Positions 27,211-39,168 of a stretch of 64,000 nucleotides of DNA are shown piece by piece (the stretch's first letter is position 1; the number at the start of each line of letters is the position of its first letter). A program made the position numbers and the translations under genes. The notes under the pieces are model-generated. The model ran no database searches, was not told the origin of the DNA, and worked only from the letters and a program-made list of their open reading frames with translations. This stretch comes from Rhabdonatronobacter sediminivivens (GTDB lineage: Bacteria; Pseudomonadota; Alphaproteobacteria; Rhodobacterales; Rhodobacteraceae): positions 62,001 to 126,000 of the forward strand of contig NZ_JACBXS010000002.1 of the NCBI RefSeq assembly GCF_013415485.1, written 5' to 3'.

Positions 27211-29918
27211 CCCGTTACCTGCGCCTTTCGGGGCTGGAACCCTTTGTGCTGACCCCGGATATTCCCTTTGTGAATGTGGGGGAGCGCACGAATGTCACCG
27301 GCAGCGCGAAGTTCCGCAAGCTGATCGTCAACCGCGACTATGCCGCCGCGCTGGAGGTCGCCCGCGATCAGGTGGAAAATGGCGCCCAGATCATCGACGT
27401 CAACATGGATGAGGGGCTGATCGATTCCAGGGCGGCGATGGTGGAGTTCCTGAACCTTGTCGCATCAGAGCCCGATATCGCCCGCGTCCCGGTGATGATC
27501 GACAGTTCCCGATGGGAGGTGATCGAGGCCGGGCTGCAATGCGTGCAGGGCAAATCGGTGGTCAATTCCATCAGCCTGAAGGAGGGCGAGGAGGAGTTCC
27601 GCCACCACGCCCGCCTGTGCCTGGCCTATGGCGCGGCGGTGGTGGTCATGGCCTTTGACGAGGCCGGCCAGGCCGACACATTCGCCCGCAAGACCGAAAT
27701 CTGCGCCCGCGCCTACGCCATTCTGGTGGATGAGATCGGCTTCCCGCCCGAGGATATCATCTTCGACCCCAATATCTTTGCCGTCGCCACGGGGATCGAG
27801 GAGCATGACAATTACGGCGTGGATTTCATCGAGGCCACGCGATGGATTCGCGAAAACCTCCCCCATGCGCATGTGTCGGGCGGGGTGTCCAACCTCTCGT
27901 TCAGCTTTCGCGGCAATGAGCCGGTGCGCGAGGCGATGCACGCGGTGTTCCTCTATCACGCCATTCAGGCGGGGATGGATATGGGGATCGTGAATGCGGG
28001 CCAGCTGGCGGTCTATGACCAGATCGACCCGGAATTGCGCGAGGCCTGCGAGGATGTGGTCCTGAACCGTCGCAGTGAAGGGACCGAGCGGCTGCTGGAG
28101 ATCGCCGAGCGTTTCCGGGGTGGGGCGCGCGAGGAAAAGGTGCGCGATCTGGCCTGGCGTGACTGGCCGGTGGAAAAACGCCTGGAACACGCGCTGGTCA
28201 ACGGGATCACCGAGTTTGTCGAGGCCGACACCGAAGAAGCCCGCCAGACCGCCGCCCGCCCGCTCGATGTGATCGAAGGGCCGTTGATGGCGGGGATGAA
28301 TGTGGTGGGCGACCTGTTCGGCGCGGGCAAGATGTTCCTGCCGCAGGTGGTCAAATCCGCCCGGGTGATGAAACAGGCCGTGGCTGTGCTGCTACCTTAT
28401 ATGGAAGAGGAAAAGCGCCTGAACGGGGGCGCGGGGCGGCAGACTGCGGGCAAGGTGCTGATGGCCACCGTGAAGGGTGATGTGCATGACATCGGCAAGA
28501 ATATTGTCGGCGTCGTGCTGGCCTGCAACAACTATGAGATCATCGACTTGGGCGTGATGGTGCCACCGCAGAAGATCCTTCAGATCGCGCGCGAGGAGGA
28601 GGTGGATATCATCGGGCTTTCGGGGCTGATCACGCCGTCCCTGGATGAAATGGTGCATCTGGCCAGCGAAATGCAGCGTGAAGGGTTTGACATTCCGCTG
28701 CTGATCGGCGGGGCCACAACCTCGAAGGTGCATACGGCGGTCAAGATCGCGCCCTGCTATACGCGCGGGCAGGCGGTGCATGTCCATGATGCCAGCCGCG
28801 CCGTGGGCGTGGCGGGCGCGCTTCTCAGCCCGGCGCAGCAGGATGATTACACCGCCGGTATCCGTGCGGAGTATGCGCAGGTTGCCGAACGCCACGCCCG
28901 CAGCGAATACGCCAAGCAGCGCCTCGGCTATGCTGCCGCCTGTGCCAATGCGCTGAAGCTGGACTGGGGCGCCTATACGCCCACCGCGCCGCAGTTCACC
29001 GGCGCGCGGGTGATTGATGACTGGGACCTGGCCGATATCGCGCGTTACATCGACTGGACGCCCTTCTTTCAGACATGGGAGTTCAAGGGCGTCTATCCGC
29101 GTATTCTGGAGGACCCCCAGCAGGGCGCGGCTGTCCGCGCGCTCTTTGCCGATGCACAGGCCATGCTGGAGCGGATCATCGCCGAGCGCTGGTTCACCCC
29201 GCGCGCCGTGGTGGGCTTCTGGCCCGCAAATGCGGTGGGCGATGATATCCAGCTTTACAGGGATGCGCAGCGCGCCGATGTGCTGGCCACCTTCCACACG
29301 CTGCGCCAGCAGGTGCCGAAGCGCAACGCCCGCCCCAATCTGGCGCTGGCCGATTTCGTGGCCCCCACCGGCGCAGACCATATCGGCGGCTTTGTCGTGA
29401 CCGCAGGCCCCGAGGAAGCCGAGATCGCCGAGCGCTTTGACCGCGCGAATGACAATTATTCCAGCATCATGGTCAAGGCCCTGGCGGACCGCTTTGCCGA
29501 AGCCATGGCCGAGGCCCTGCACGAGCGGGTCCGGCGCGATTTCTGGGGCTACGCCCCCGATGAAGCCTTCACCCCCGAAGAGTTGATCGCCGAGCCCTAT
29601 GACGGCATCCGCCCCGCGCCCGGCTATCCCGCCCAGCCGGATCACACCGAAAAGCAGACCCTGTTCCGGCTGCTCGATGCCGAGGCCGCAACCGGTGTGA
29701 CCCTGACCGAAAGCATGGCGATGTGGCCGGGATCGTCGGTGTCCGGCCTCTATATCGGCCATCCGGAGGCGTATTATTTCGGCGTGGCACGGGTTGAGCG
29801 CGATCAGGTGGAAAGCTATGCCGCCCGCAAGGGGATGGATGTGGCCGAGGTCGAACGCTGGCTGGCGCCGGTGCTGAACTACACCCCCGGCAAGCACGGC
29901 ACGCGCCGCGCGGCCTGA
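27207..29918 (+). CDS. metH: Methionine synthase, pterin/B12/activation subunit (split MetH, part 2)
   Basis: 903 residues with the last four MetH modules in order. The pterin-binding barrel is at about 1-300 ([30 protein letters not shown]). The B12 cap helices are at about 305-410. The B12-binding Rossmann domain carries [11 protein letters not shown] (about 426-436), supplying the cobalt-ligand His. The reactivation domain at about 560-895 has [14 protein letters not shown] and [22 protein letters not shown]. The homocysteine domain is encoded separately upstream. Together they convert homocysteine and methyl-THF to methionine. Reactivation uses S-adenosylmethionine. Confidence 0.95.
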   Translation: MTRYLRLSGLEPFVLTPDIPFVNVGERTNVTGSAKFRKLIVNRDYAAALEVARDQVENGAQIIDVNMDEGLIDSRAAMVEFLNLVASEPDIARVPVMIDSSRWEVIEAGLQCVQGKSVVNSISLKEGEEEFRHHARLCLAYGAAVVVMAFDEAGQADTFARKTEICARAYAILVDEIGFPPEDIIFDPNIFAVATGIEEHDNYGVDFIEATRWIRENLPHAHVSGGVSNLSFSFRGNEPVREAMHAVFLYHAIQAGMDMGIVNAGQLAVYDQIDPELREACEDVVLNRRSEGTERLLEIAERFRGGAREEKVRDLAWRDWPVEKRLEHALVNGITEFVEADTEEARQTAARPLDVIEGPLMAGMNVVGDLFGAGKMFLPQVVKSARVMKQAVAVLLPYMEEEKRLNGGAGRQTAGKVLMATVKGDVHDIGKNIVGVVLACNNYEIIDLGVMVPPQKILQIAREEEVDIIGLSGLITPSLDEMVHLASEMQREGFDIPLLIGGATTSKVHTAVKIAPCYTRGQAVHVHDASRAVGVAGALLSPAQQDDYTAGIRAEYAQVAERHARSEYAKQRLGYAAACANALKLDWGAYTPTAPQFTGARVIDDWDLADIARYIDWTPFFQTWEFKGVYPRILEDPQQGAAVRALFADAQAMLERIIAERWFTPRAVVGFWPANAVGDDIQLYRDAQRADVLATFHTLRQQVPKRNARPNLALADFVAPTGADHIGGFVVTAGPEEAEIAERFDRANDNYSSIMVKALADRFAEAMAEALHERVRRDFWGYAPDEAFTPEELIAEPYDGIRPAPGYPAQPDHTEKQTLFRLLDAEAATGVTLTESMAMWPGSSVSGLYIGHPEAYYFGVARVERDQVESYAARKGMDVAEVERWLAPVLNYTPGKHGTRRAA

Positions 29919-30012
29919 GGCGGGCATCTGCGCGCGTGTTCGGTCCGCGCGGTTTGCCTTTCCGCCTCAATGAGGTATCTCGCATGCAACATTCATGATT
30001 TAGAGGAATCGG

Positions 30013-32343
30013 ATGCTGCTTCGTGCGTTGCTGCTGATCTTTGTCCTTGTCCTGCCTGCACAGGCGCAGACCGTTGCCGGACCTGAAGCGGCGGCTGAAC
30101 CCGATGTCGCGGCCGTTCTGGCCGACATCCTGCGAGATGAGGACGCGCGGGATGCGCTGATCCGGCAACTGGAAGCTGCAGCTGTCGCCGCCGACCCGCC
30201 CTTGGCCGCGGCGCCTGAGCCTGCGCCGGAAACGCAGATGTCGCTGGCCCGCCAGATCGCCGAATACACGCGCGATGTGGCCGAAACGACGACCGGTTTC
30301 CTGTTCGGCCTGCTGGGCAATGTGACCGACCTGATGCAGGTTGCAACGGGTGAAACCCGGATCGACTGGGCGGAGCTGACCGATATTGCCTTTGCACTCG
30401 GTCTGGTGATGGTGGTCACCATCGGGTTGTTCCTTGCCTTGCGTATGCTTGGCGCGCTGATCTTTGGCGCCATGTCCCGGCGGGCGGGGCGGCGCGGGTG
30501 GATCCTGTCGGCACTGTGGCTGATAGGGTCCAGCCTGATCGATGCGCTGATCATATTGCTGGCCTGGGGCGGGGGGTATGTATTCGCGCTGTTCACTGGC
30601 GAACCCGGCGCCATGGATTTCCGCCAGAGCCTGTTTCTGAACGCCTTTCTGCTGGTCGAACTGACCAAGGTCATCCTGCGCGGCATCGCCGCGCCGCGCT
30701 ATCCGAACCTGCGCTTTGCCCCCATGAGCGATGAAACCGCGGCCTATTGGTATTTCTGGGGCTCGCGTCTGGTCAGTCTGCTGGGCTATGGCGCGCTGCT
30801 GGTGGTGCCGGTGGTCAATGCGGCGGTCTCGTTCACCGTGGGGCGCAGCGTGCTGATTCTGCTGGTGGTGACGGCGCTGGTGGTTGCGGTGACGGTCATC
30901 CTGCAGAACCGCGCGCCCGTGGCCGCGGCCCTGCGCGCCCGCTATGAACGCGACCCGGGCGACATGATCGGACGGGTCGAGGCGATCATCGCCGGGTTCT
31001 GGCACTGGCTGGCGATCCTGTATCTGCTGACCCTGTTCACCGTCTGGACCACGCGCCCCGCCGATGCGCTGCAGTTCATGCTGATGGCGACCCTCAATTC
31101 GGTGATTGCCGTGGTGGCGGGCGTGGTGGTCATGGCCTTCATCTCGCGCTCGATCACGGGGGGGATGCGGCTTCCGGCGGATCTGCGCGCCAAGCTGCCG
31201 TTGCTGGAGGATCGGCTGAACGCCTTTGTTCCCGCCATCCTGCAGGTGGTGCGCATGCTGGTGGCGCTGGCGGTGCTGATTGCCGTTGCCCAGGCCTGGC
31301 AGTTCATGGATTTCCTGGGCTGGGTGGCCTCCGAAGTGGGGCGCGATATCACGGGTCGGCTGGTCTCGGCGGCGCTGGTGGTGGTTCTGGCGCTGCTGGT
31401 CTGGCTGGGGCTGTCCTCGTTCATCGAATATCGGCTGAACCCGGCAGTGGGCAAGGTGCCCACGGCGCGCGAACGCACGCTGCTGGCGCTGTTCCGCAAT
31501 GCCTTTACCATTGCGCTGATCGTCATTGCCGCCATGCTGACCCTGGCCGAACTGGGCGTGAACATCGCGCCCTTGCTGGCGGGTGCCGGGGTTCTGGGTC
31601 TGGCGATCGGCTTTGGCGCGCAGAAGCTGGTGCAGGACATCATCACCGGCGCCTTCATCCAGTTTGAGAACGCCATGAATGAGGGCGACGTGGTTACAGC
31701 GGGCGGCATGACCGGGGTGGTGGAGAAGCTGACCGTGCGCTCGGTGGGGCTGCGCGATCTGAGCGGCACCTATCACCTGATCCCCTTCAGCTCGGTTGAT
31801 ATGGTGTCGAACTTCATGAAGGGCTTTGCCTTCCATGTGGCCGAGGTCGGCGTCGCCTATCGTGAAAACACCGATGAGGTGAAGGCGCTGATGCATCGCG
31901 CCTATGAGATCCTGGCCGAGAACGAAGAACTGGCGCCGGAAATCCTGGAACCGCTGGAGATTCAGGGGATCGTTTCGCTGGGGGACTCGTCGGTGGTGGT
32001 GCGCGGGCGGATCAAGACCACGCCGGGGATGCAATGGGCCATCGGCCGCGCCTATACCGAGATCATCAAGCGTGTGCTGGATGAGGCCGGGGTTGAAATC
32101 CCCTTCCCGCACATGACGCTCTACATGGGCCAGGACAAGGATGGCAGCGCCCCGCCGCTGAACCTGCGTCATCACGGCGGGCAGGGGGTGCCTGCGCTGC
32201 CCGCAGGCGGTGCCGACACGCGGCCTGCCGAAGGTTCTACACAGGAACGGCGCGATGCCCCGCAGGTGCCCGCACGCCCCCACGATCAAAAGGACCGCAT
32301 CGCGCGCCACCAGCCCGGCACGGATGAGGCCGAGCAGGATTGA
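30013..32343 (+). CDS. Large mechanosensitive channel of the MscS family
   Basis: 776 residues. An N-terminal signal peptide ends ...LPAQAQT (about 19) and is followed by a periplasmic part with acidic and alanine-rich segments (to about 110). About ten membrane helices follow, ending in the MscS pore helix and beta domain (GVNIAPLLAGAGVLGLAIGFGAQKLVQDIITGAFI, about 510-545). The C-terminal domain runs to about 720, and a Pro/His-rich tail of about 55 residues is probably disordered. The architecture fits YbiO-like large MscS channels that relieve hypo-osmotic pressure. The opposite strand is open for about 2.8 kb here but shows no protein-like features. The 94-bp gap upstream (29919-30012) shows no further gene. 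Confidence 0.9.
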   Translation: MLLRALLLIFVLVLPAQAQTVAGPEAAAEPDVAAVLADILRDEDARDALIRQLEAAAVAADPPLAAAPEPAPETQMSLARQIAEYTRDVAETTTGFLFGLLGNVTDLMQVATGETRIDWAELTDIAFALGLVMVVTIGLFLALRMLGALIFGAMSRRAGRRGWILSALWLIGSSLIDALIILLAWGGGYVFALFTGEPGAMDFRQSLFLNAFLLVELTKVILRGIAAPRYPNLRFAPMSDETAAYWYFWGSRLVSLLGYGALLVVPVVNAAVSFTVGRSVLILLVVTALVVAVTVILQNRAPVAAALRARYERDPGDMIGRVEAIIAGFWHWLAILYLLTLFTVWTTRPADALQFMLMATLNSVIAVVAGVVVMAFISRSITGGMRLPADLRAKLPLLEDRLNAFVPAILQVVRMLVALAVLIAVAQAWQFMDFLGWVASEVGRDITGRLVSAALVVVLALLVWLGLSSFIEYRLNPAVGKVPTARERTLLALFRNAFTIALIVIAAMLTLAELGVNIAPLLAGAGVLGLAIGFGAQKLVQDIITGAFIQFENAMNEGDVVTAGGMTGVVEKLTVRSVGLRDLSGTYHLIPFSSVDMVSNFMKGFAFHVAEVGVAYRENTDEVKALMHRAYEILAENEELAPEILEPLEIQGIVSLGDSSVVVRGRIKTTPGMQWAIGRAYTEIIKRVLDEAGVEIPFPHMTLYMGQDKDGSAPPLNLRHHGGQGVPALPAGGADTRPAEGSTQERRDAPQVPARPHDQKDRIARHQPGTDEAEQD

Positions 32344-32355
32344 CCCGCAAAACGT

Positions 32356-32378
32356 GGGCGGCACCCATGATGCCGCCC
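32356..32378. terminator. Hairpin between converging mscS-like gene and alr
   Basis: GGGCGGCA (32356-32363), 7-nt loop, TGCCGCCC (32371-32378). A perfect 8-bp stem midway between the two converging stops but with no T-run on either side, so a weak or Rho-assisted bidirectional end is the likeliest role. Confidence 0.4.
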
Positions 32379-32404
32379 CTGCGTTGCAGGTCATGCGGTG
32401 TGGC

Positions 32405-33457
32405 TCAGGCGGCGGCTTCGCCTGCGTAGCTGCGCAGATAGCGCGGCCCCAGGGCGGTCAGGATCTCATAGCCGATGGTGCCCGCCATATCGGCCAGATC
32501 GTCAATCCCCTGCGCGGGGCAGATCAGGTCCAGGACGCGTGGGCAGTCCTCAAGCGCGCTGATATCCACTGTCAGCAGGTCCATGGAGACACGCCCCACC
32601 AGCGGGCAGGCGGTATCACCCTGGTAAAGCATGGGCTTGCCGGACAGCGCGCGCAACACGCCATCGGCATAGCCCGCCGACACGGTGGCCAGCCACATCG
32701 GCTCGGGCGCGGTGAAGGTGTTGCCATAGCCCACGGTCTCGCCCGGCTCCAGCGCGCGGGTCTGGATCACCGGCAGCGACAGGCGCACCACCGGGCGGGC
32801 ATCGTCAAACGGGCGTCCGCCATAAAGGCCGATCCCGGGGCGGGTCATGTCGAAATGATACTCAGGCCCCAGCAGCACGGCCCCCGTCGCCCCAAGCGAG
32901 CGCGGCACGTTGATCCCGTCGGTCAGGTGGCGAAACTCGGCCAGTTGCCGGGCGTTCATCGGATGATCAGGCTCATCCGAACAGGCCAGATGCGACATGA
33001 CCAGCACCGGTGATTGTTCCAGCGCCAGGGCGGCCACGGCGCCCCATTCGCCCGCTTCCATGCCCAGCCGGTTCATGCCGCTGTCCAGTTGCACGCCGAA
33101 CGGATGGCCGGGCAGGGTTTCGAAATGCCGGGTCATCTGTTCGATGGAATTCAGCATGGGGATCAGTTGCGCGCCCCGGATCAGCCCGGCATCCCCGGCC
33201 ATATGTCCGGAGTAGACATGGATGCGTGGCTCGGGGCCGACAATCCGGCGCAGGGTGGCGCCTTCCTCGGCGATTGCCACGAAGAACGCGCGCACGCCAG
33301 CGTCCATCAGCGCGGGTGCAGCCTTGGCCGCGCCCAGCCCATAGGCATCGGCCTTGATGGTGGCGGCCGTCCGCGTCTGCGGGCCGGACATGGCATCCAG
33401 CGCGCGCCAGTTGGCGCAGATTGCCGAAAGGTCGATATCAAGCGAAGCACGGGCCAT
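32405..33457 (-). CDS. alr: Alanine racemase
   Basis: PLP enzyme making D-alanine for peptidoglycan. 350 residues. The PLP lysine lies in [11 protein letters not shown] (Lys35), and RPGIGLYGG (about 215) and the catalytic tyrosine region [12 protein letters not shown] (about 245) are present, with [13 protein letters not shown] after it. ATG 33457 gives the family N-terminus; two earlier in-frame ATGs (33487, 33559) would add residues without similarity and run into radA's start. Divergent from radA across 90 bp. Confidence 0.93.
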   Translation of the reverse strand: MARASLDIDLSAICANWRALDAMSGPQTRTAATIKADAYGLGAAKAAPALMDAGVRAFFVAIAEEGATLRRIVGPEPRIHVYSGHMAGDAGLIRGAQLIPMLNSIEQMTRHFETLPGHPFGVQLDSGMNRLGMEAGEWGAVAALALEQSPVLVMSHLACSDEPDHPMNARQLAEFRHLTDGINVPRSLGATGAVLLGPEYHFDMTRPGIGLYGGRPFDDARPVVRLSLPVIQTRALEPGETVGYGNTFTAPEPMWLATVSAGYADGVLRALSGKPMLYQGDTACPLVGRVSMDLLTVDISALEDCPRVLDLICPAQGIDDLADMAGTIGYEILTALGPRYLRSYAGEAAA

Positions 33458-33547
33458 GGCGCTGTGTGTTGCGCGCTCTGTGCCCATGGTCAAGCGCCAA
33501 TCGACTGCGCCCTTGCAAGCCTGCATCGGGACGGGCAATAACGCCAC

Positions 33548-34912
<1,365 letters not shown>

Positions 34913-34945
34913 CCGCCGCAAGACATAGCGGGCAGGAGACAGCGC

Positions 34946-35506
34946 ATGGAAGGCTTTACCATCATCGACGGCGTGGTTGCGGCGGTGATCATCATCTCGG
35001 CGATCCTCGCCTATTCGCGCGGGTTGGTGCGCGAGGCGCTGGCCATCCTGGGCTGGGTCGCCGCGGCGATCCTGGCCTTTATCCTGGCCCCGGCGCTGGA
35101 GCCGCTGGTGCGCGAAATCCCCTATCTGGGCGATTTCCTGGGCGACAGCTGCGAATTGACCATCATAGCGGCCTTTGCCGGGGTGTTTGCCATCGTGCTG
35201 GTGCTCGCCTCGCTGTTCACGCCGCTGTTTTCGTCGCTTGTCCGGCGATCTGCCCTTGGCGGGATCGACCAGGGGCTGGGCTTCTTCTTTGGCGTGTTGC
35301 GCGGGATGCTGCTGGTGGCGGTGGCGCTAATCGTCTTTGACCGCGCAGTGCCGACAGGAACGGTGGAAATGGTGGACAATTCCCGCTCGGCTGCGGTGTT
35401 TGCGCGGCTGCAGGGCTCTATCGATGACGCCATCCCCGAAGACGCGCCCAACTGGATCGTCCAGAAATATGAGGAACTGGTCAGCGCCTGCGTCGTCCCG
35501 CGCTGA
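34946..35506 (+). CDS. CvpA family membrane protein
   Basis: 186 residues with four predicted membrane helices in the first 130 (VVAAVIIISAILAYSRGLVREALAILGWVAAAILAFILAP, FAGVFAIVLVLASLFTPLF, FFGVLRGMLLVAVALIVFD). The CvpA signature DQGLGFFFGVLRG is present. The C-terminus is soluble. CvpA was named for colicin V production and affects cell envelope robustness; the mechanism is unknown. In Proteobacteria it commonly precedes purF, but here it follows radA and converges on metG. AGGAG 8 nt upstream of ATG 34946. Confidence 0.9.
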   Translation: MEGFTIIDGVVAAVIIISAILAYSRGLVREALAILGWVAAAILAFILAPALEPLVREIPYLGDFLGDSCELTIIAAFAGVFAIVLVLASLFTPLFSSLVRRSALGGIDQGLGFFFGVLRGMLLVAVALIVFDRAVPTGTVEMVDNSRSAAVFARLQGSIDDAIPEDAPNWIVQKYEELVSACVVPR

Positions 35507-35513
35507 GGCGGGC

Positions 35514-35540
35514 GGGGGCGCGCCTCGCGCACACGCCCCC
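35514..35540. terminator. GC-rich hairpin between cvpA and metG
   Basis: GGGGGCG (35514-35520), 13-nt loop, CGCCCCC (35534-35540), lying between the converging stops of cvpA and metG. No T-run, so termination is only a possibility. Confidence 0.35.
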
Positions 35541-35565
35541 GGCACTGCGGCCCCCCTTGGAGGCG

Positions 35566-37284
35566 TTACGCCCGCTGCCCTGAAAACCGCGCGGCCCAGT
35601 CTGCGCGCTGGTCATCGGTGATCTTGGCAAACAGCACATCCGGAACAGTGAAGGCGTGGCCGGCGGGCAGGGTGTCCAGCGCCGTGCTCACATCACCGGG
35701 CCAGGACCAGTCATCGCAACCCAGCGCGGCCATGATCCGCGCGCTGGCATCCGGGATGAAGGGCTTCGAGAGCACGGCATAGAACCGGATCAGGTTCAGC
35801 GCCAGGCGGATCTGCATGGCGGCCTGCGCGGGGTCGGTCTTGAAGGCGGACCAGGGCGCGGCCTCTTGCAGGTATTCATTGCCCAGCACCCAGATCGCGC
35901 GCAACTCGGTGGCGGATTTGCGGATCTCCATGGCCTCCATATGCGCCTCATAGGCGCGCAGGCGGGTTTCCAGCGCAGCAATCAGTGTGGCCTCGCGCGC
36001 GCCCCGGTCGCCGCCATCCGGCACCACCTCACCAAATTTGGAGCGGCAGAACTTGGTAACGCGGCTGACCAGATTGCCCAGCACATCCGCCAGGTCCTTG
36101 TTGACCGAGGTCTGGAAATTCTCCCATGTGAACTCGGCGTCGCTGTTTTCCGGCGCGTGGGACAGCAACCACCAGCGCCAGTAATCGCCCGGCAGGATCT
36201 CCAGCGCCTGATCCATGAAGACGCCGCGCCCCTGGCTGGTGGAAAACTGCCCGCCGTCATAGTTCAGGTAGTTGAAGGACTTGATGTAATCCACCAGCTT
36301 CCATGGCTCGCCCGAGCCCATCAGCGTGGCCGGAAAGGACAGCGTATGGAAGGGAACGTTGTCCTTGCCCATGAACTGCACATAGCGGACATCCCCGGCG
36401 CCCTCATCCTCGCGCCACCAGCGGCGCCAGGCGGTATCGTCCAGCCCCTGCGCCTCGGCCCATTCGGCGGTGGCGGCGATATATTCAATGGGGGCATCGA
36501 ACCAGACGTAAAAGACCTTGCCCTCCATGCCGCTCCAGGGCGCGCCGTCGAATTGCGCGGGAATGCCCCAGTCCAGATCGCGCGTGATGCCGCGGTCCTG
36601 CAACCCATCACCGTCATGCAGCCATTTCTTCGCGATCGAGGTCGTCAGCACCGGCCAGCCGCGCTGGCTGTCGATCCAGCCGTCCAGCCGTTCGCGCAGG
36701 GTGGATTGGCGCAGGAACAGATGCCGCGTCTCGCGCACCTCCAGATCCGTCGCCCCTGAAATCGCCGAGCGTGGGTTGATCAGGTCCGTGGGGTCCAGCT
36801 GCTTGGTGCAATTCTCGCACTGGTCGCCCCGGGCGTTTTCATAGCCACAGGCCGGGCAGGTGCCGGTGATGTAACGGTCGGGCAGGAAGCGGCCATCGGC
36901 GGGGGAATAGACCTGTTCTTCAGCCACCTGTTCGATCAGCCCCGCCGCGCCCAGACGCGCGGCCAGATGCTGGGTCAGCACCGCGTTCTGCGCGCTGGAG
37001 GAGCGGCCGAAGTGATCGAAGCTCAGCCCGAAGCCGCGCGCCAGCTCCGCCTGCACCCCGTGCATCCGCGCGCAATATTCGGCCACGGGCTCGCCGGTCT
37101 TGGCGGCGGCCAGCTCGGCCGGGGTGCCGTGTTCGTCGGTGGCGCAGATGAACATCACCTCATGGCCGCGCGCGCGCATGTAGCGGGCATACAGATCGGC
37201 GGGCAACTGGCTGCCCACCAGATTGCCCAGATGCTTGATCCCGTTGATATAGGGCAGGGCCGAAGTGATGAGAACGCGCGCCAT
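35566..37284 (-). CDS. metG: Methionyl-tRNA synthetase
   Basis: Charges tRNA-Met and initiator tRNA. 572 residues. The N-terminal ATP site is [18 protein letters not shown] (HIGH-like, about 6-23). The zinc knuckle is [17 protein letters not shown] (about 125-141). KMSKS is replaced by the [15 protein letters not shown] form (about 330) seen in this subgroup. There is no C-terminal EMAP-like domain; the stand-alone CsaA (11.0-11.4 kb) is a separate protein of that fold. ATG 37284 is the family start. Upstream 150 bp separate it from the ggt-like gene. Confidence 0.95.
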   Translation of the reverse strand: MARVLITSALPYINGIKHLGNLVGSQLPADLYARYMRARGHEVMFICATDEHGTPAELAAAKTGEPVAEYCARMHGVQAELARGFGLSFDHFGRSSSAQNAVLTQHLAARLGAAGLIEQVAEEQVYSPADGRFLPDRYITGTCPACGYENARGDQCENCTKQLDPTDLINPRSAISGATDLEVRETRHLFLRQSTLRERLDGWIDSQRGWPVLTTSIAKKWLHDGDGLQDRGITRDLDWGIPAQFDGAPWSGMEGKVFYVWFDAPIEYIAATAEWAEAQGLDDTAWRRWWREDEGAGDVRYVQFMGKDNVPFHTLSFPATLMGSGEPWKLVDYIKSFNYLNYDGGQFSTSQGRGVFMDQALEILPGDYWRWWLLSHAPENSDAEFTWENFQTSVNKDLADVLGNLVSRVTKFCRSKFGEVVPDGGDRGAREATLIAALETRLRAYEAHMEAMEIRKSATELRAIWVLGNEYLQEAAPWSAFKTDPAQAAMQIRLALNLIRFYAVLSKPFIPDASARIMAALGCDDWSWPGDVSTALDTLPAGHAFTVPDVLFAKITDDQRADWAARFSGQRA

Positions 37285-37434
37285 GTCTGCCTGAATCCCC
37301 TTTGTGATGCTGGCGCCGGTGTAGCCCAAGGCCGCGGGCTTCGCCAGCCCCCCGGCGTGGCATCTGGTATATCCGGGAAAGCGGCGTTAGGGTGCACGCG
37401 AAACGCTTCGGGCGGAACAGGAAAGGGGAGCTTC

Positions 37435-39012
37435 ATGCGCGATTTCGAGAAACCGGGCCGTTCGGCGGTCTTTGCTGCCAATGGTGTCTGTGCAACATCG
37501 CACCCGCTGGCCGCGGGCGCTGCGGTGGATATCCTCAAGGCCGGGGGCAATGCCGCCGACGCCGCGTTGGCCGCCGCCGCGGTGCTGGGCGTGGCAGAAC
37601 CCCATATGTGCGCGCTGGGGGGCGATTGCTTCGTGCTGATCAAGCCCGCCGGGACCGAAACCGTGCACGCACTGAACGGTTCAGGCCGCGCACCCGCCGC
37701 TGCGATGGCCGAAAAGCTCCGTGCCGAGGGGCACAGCACCGTGCCGCTCAATGCGCCTGCGGCCGTGACGATCCCCGGCGCGGTCGATGCCTTCTGCGCG
37801 CTGTCCGAAAAGCATGGGCGCATGGAGCTGGGCCAGGTTTTCGGTGCCGCCATCCGCTACGCCGAAGAGGGCATCCCCGTCGCCCCGCGCGTGGCCCGCG
37901 ACTGGGCTGCGCAATCCGACCATCTGCAAGGGGCAGCGCGGGATCTGCACCTGCCGGGCGGCAAGGCGCCAAAGGCGGGGCAGCTGTTCCGCGCGCCCGG
38001 ACAGGCCGAAGTCCTGCGCCGGATCGCGCGCGAAGGACGCACGGGATTCTACGAAGGCGAAGTGGCCGAGGATTTCGCTACCACCCTCCAGGGCTTGGGC
38101 GGCTGGCATACGATGGAAGATTTCGCCGCCACGTCCTGCGACTGGGGCGATCCGATCTCCAGCACCTACAACGGGTTCGAACTGCTGGAGCACGCCCCCA
38201 ACGGGCAGGGCGCCACGGCCATGCTGATCCTCAATATCCTGTCGCATTTCGATCTGGCCGCGATGGACCCGCTGGGCCCCGAACGCGCCCATATCGAAGC
38301 CGAGGCCACCAAACTCGGCTATGACGCCCGCAACCGCTTCCTGGCCGATGCCGATCATTGCACCCGCCTGGCCCACATGCTTGCCCCGGAAACCGCTACC
38401 AATCTGGCCGCCCTGATCGACCCCGCGCGCGCCATGGCCGATCCGGCAAGGCTCAGCGAAGCCGTCCACCGCGATACGGTCTATCTGACCGTGGTGGACC
38501 GCGACCGAATGGCGGTGTCCTTCATCTACTCGATCTATCATCCCTTCGGCTCGGGCATCGCCTCGCAGAAATATGGCATCATGATGCAGAACCGCGGCGC
38601 CGGCTTCACGCTTGAAGAAGGCCATGCCAATGAAATGGCGCCTGGCAAACGGCCCATGCACACGATCATCCCTGCCATGCTGCGCCATGAAGGGCGCCTG
38701 GTCATGCCCTTCGGGGTCATGGGCGGTGCCTATCAGGCCTGCGGCCACGCCCACTTCCTGACGAATCTGCTGGACTACGGGATGGCACCCCAGGCCGCGA
38801 TCGACGCCCCCCGCGCCTTCCCCGAAGAGGGCATGCTGAACCTCGAGAGCACCTACCCCGAAGCCACCGCAGCCGCCCTCGCCGAACGCGGCCACAAGGT
38901 CCAGCCCGCCCCTGACCCCATAGGAGGCGCGCAGGCCATCTGGATGCATGACAGCGGCGTGCTCGAAGCCGCCTCGGACCCGCGCAAGGACGGCTGCGCC
39001 ATCGGCTACTGA
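37435..39012 (+). CDS. Gamma-glutamyltransferase family protein
   Basis: Ntn-hydrolase of 525 residues. The N-terminal half is typical (ATSHPLAAGAAVDILKAGGNAADAALAAA, about 22-50). The expected catalytic threonine aligns to Thr348 in RDTVYLTVVDRD, but the usual TTH-x-S motif is changed to TVYLT. The glycine pair of the oxyanion site is present further on (GVMGGAYQACGHAHF). No signal peptide is seen, unlike periplasmic GGTs, so it may be cytoplasmic and act on gamma-glutamyl or acyl-amide substrates other than glutathione. A strong GAAAGGGGAG precedes the start. Confidence 0.85.
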   Translation: MRDFEKPGRSAVFAANGVCATSHPLAAGAAVDILKAGGNAADAALAAAAVLGVAEPHMCALGGDCFVLIKPAGTETVHALNGSGRAPAAAMAEKLRAEGHSTVPLNAPAAVTIPGAVDAFCALSEKHGRMELGQVFGAAIRYAEEGIPVAPRVARDWAAQSDHLQGAARDLHLPGGKAPKAGQLFRAPGQAEVLRRIAREGRTGFYEGEVAEDFATTLQGLGGWHTMEDFAATSCDWGDPISSTYNGFELLEHAPNGQGATAMLILNILSHFDLAAMDPLGPERAHIEAEATKLGYDARNRFLADADHCTRLAHMLAPETATNLAALIDPARAMADPARLSEAVHRDTVYLTVVDRDRMAVSFIYSIYHPFGSGIASQKYGIMMQNRGAGFTLEEGHANEMAPGKRPMHTIIPAMLRHEGRLVMPFGVMGGAYQACGHAHFLTNLLDYGMAPQAAIDAPRAFPEEGMLNLESTYPEATAAALAERGHKVQPAPDPIGGAQAIWMHDSGVLEAASDPRKDGCAIGY

Positions 39013-39033
39013 ACCACCCCATCCCTTACGACG

Positions 39034-39090
39034 GGATCGCGCCCGGCCCACGGCCCCACCCACCCACCCGCCGCGGACCGGGCGCGATCC
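39034..39090. repeat. G-quadruplex palindrome, copy 3
   Basis: Perfect 13-bp arms GGATCGCGCCCGG (39034-39046) and CCGGGCGCGATCC (39078-39090) around a loop containing CCCCACCCACCCACCC, so the minus strand carries four G-runs with single T... spacers. Begins 22 bp after the ggt-like stop and is followed within 15 bp by a copy of repeat family 2. Confidence 0.8.
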
Positions 39091-39104
39091 AATTCCCTTT
39101 CACC

Positions 39105-39159
39105 CTTGCCGAAATATCCCGGGGGAGTCCCCGCTTGCGGGGACGGGGGCAGCGCCCCC
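39105..39159 (+). repeat. Intergenic repeat family 2, copy B
   Basis: CTTGCCGAAATATCCCGGGG (from 39105), then hairpin GTCCCCGC-tt-GCGGGGAC (39127-39144) and hairpin GGGGGC-agc-GCCCCC (39145-39159). Same order of blocks as the copy at 18829-18891. Confidence 0.6.
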
Positions 39160-39168
39160 AAACCGCAC

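Noticed and set aside
27200..27215. Possible frameshift joining the two metH parts
   Set aside because: The ATGA overlap, complete terminal motifs on both sides (CysCys-Gly before, [11 protein letters not shown] after) and the known split in alphaproteobacteria fit two genes.
29569..32394. A 2.8-kb open frame antisense to the MscS channel and the end of metH
   Set aside because: Composition is Arg/Gln/His-rich shadow sequence of high-GC coding DNA, with no domain or membrane pattern, while the plus strand encodes clear families.
36967..37434. N-terminal extension of the ggt-like gene
   Set aside because: The extension is antisense to metG and the ATG at 37435 has a strong Shine-Dalgarno; extra residues lack similarity.
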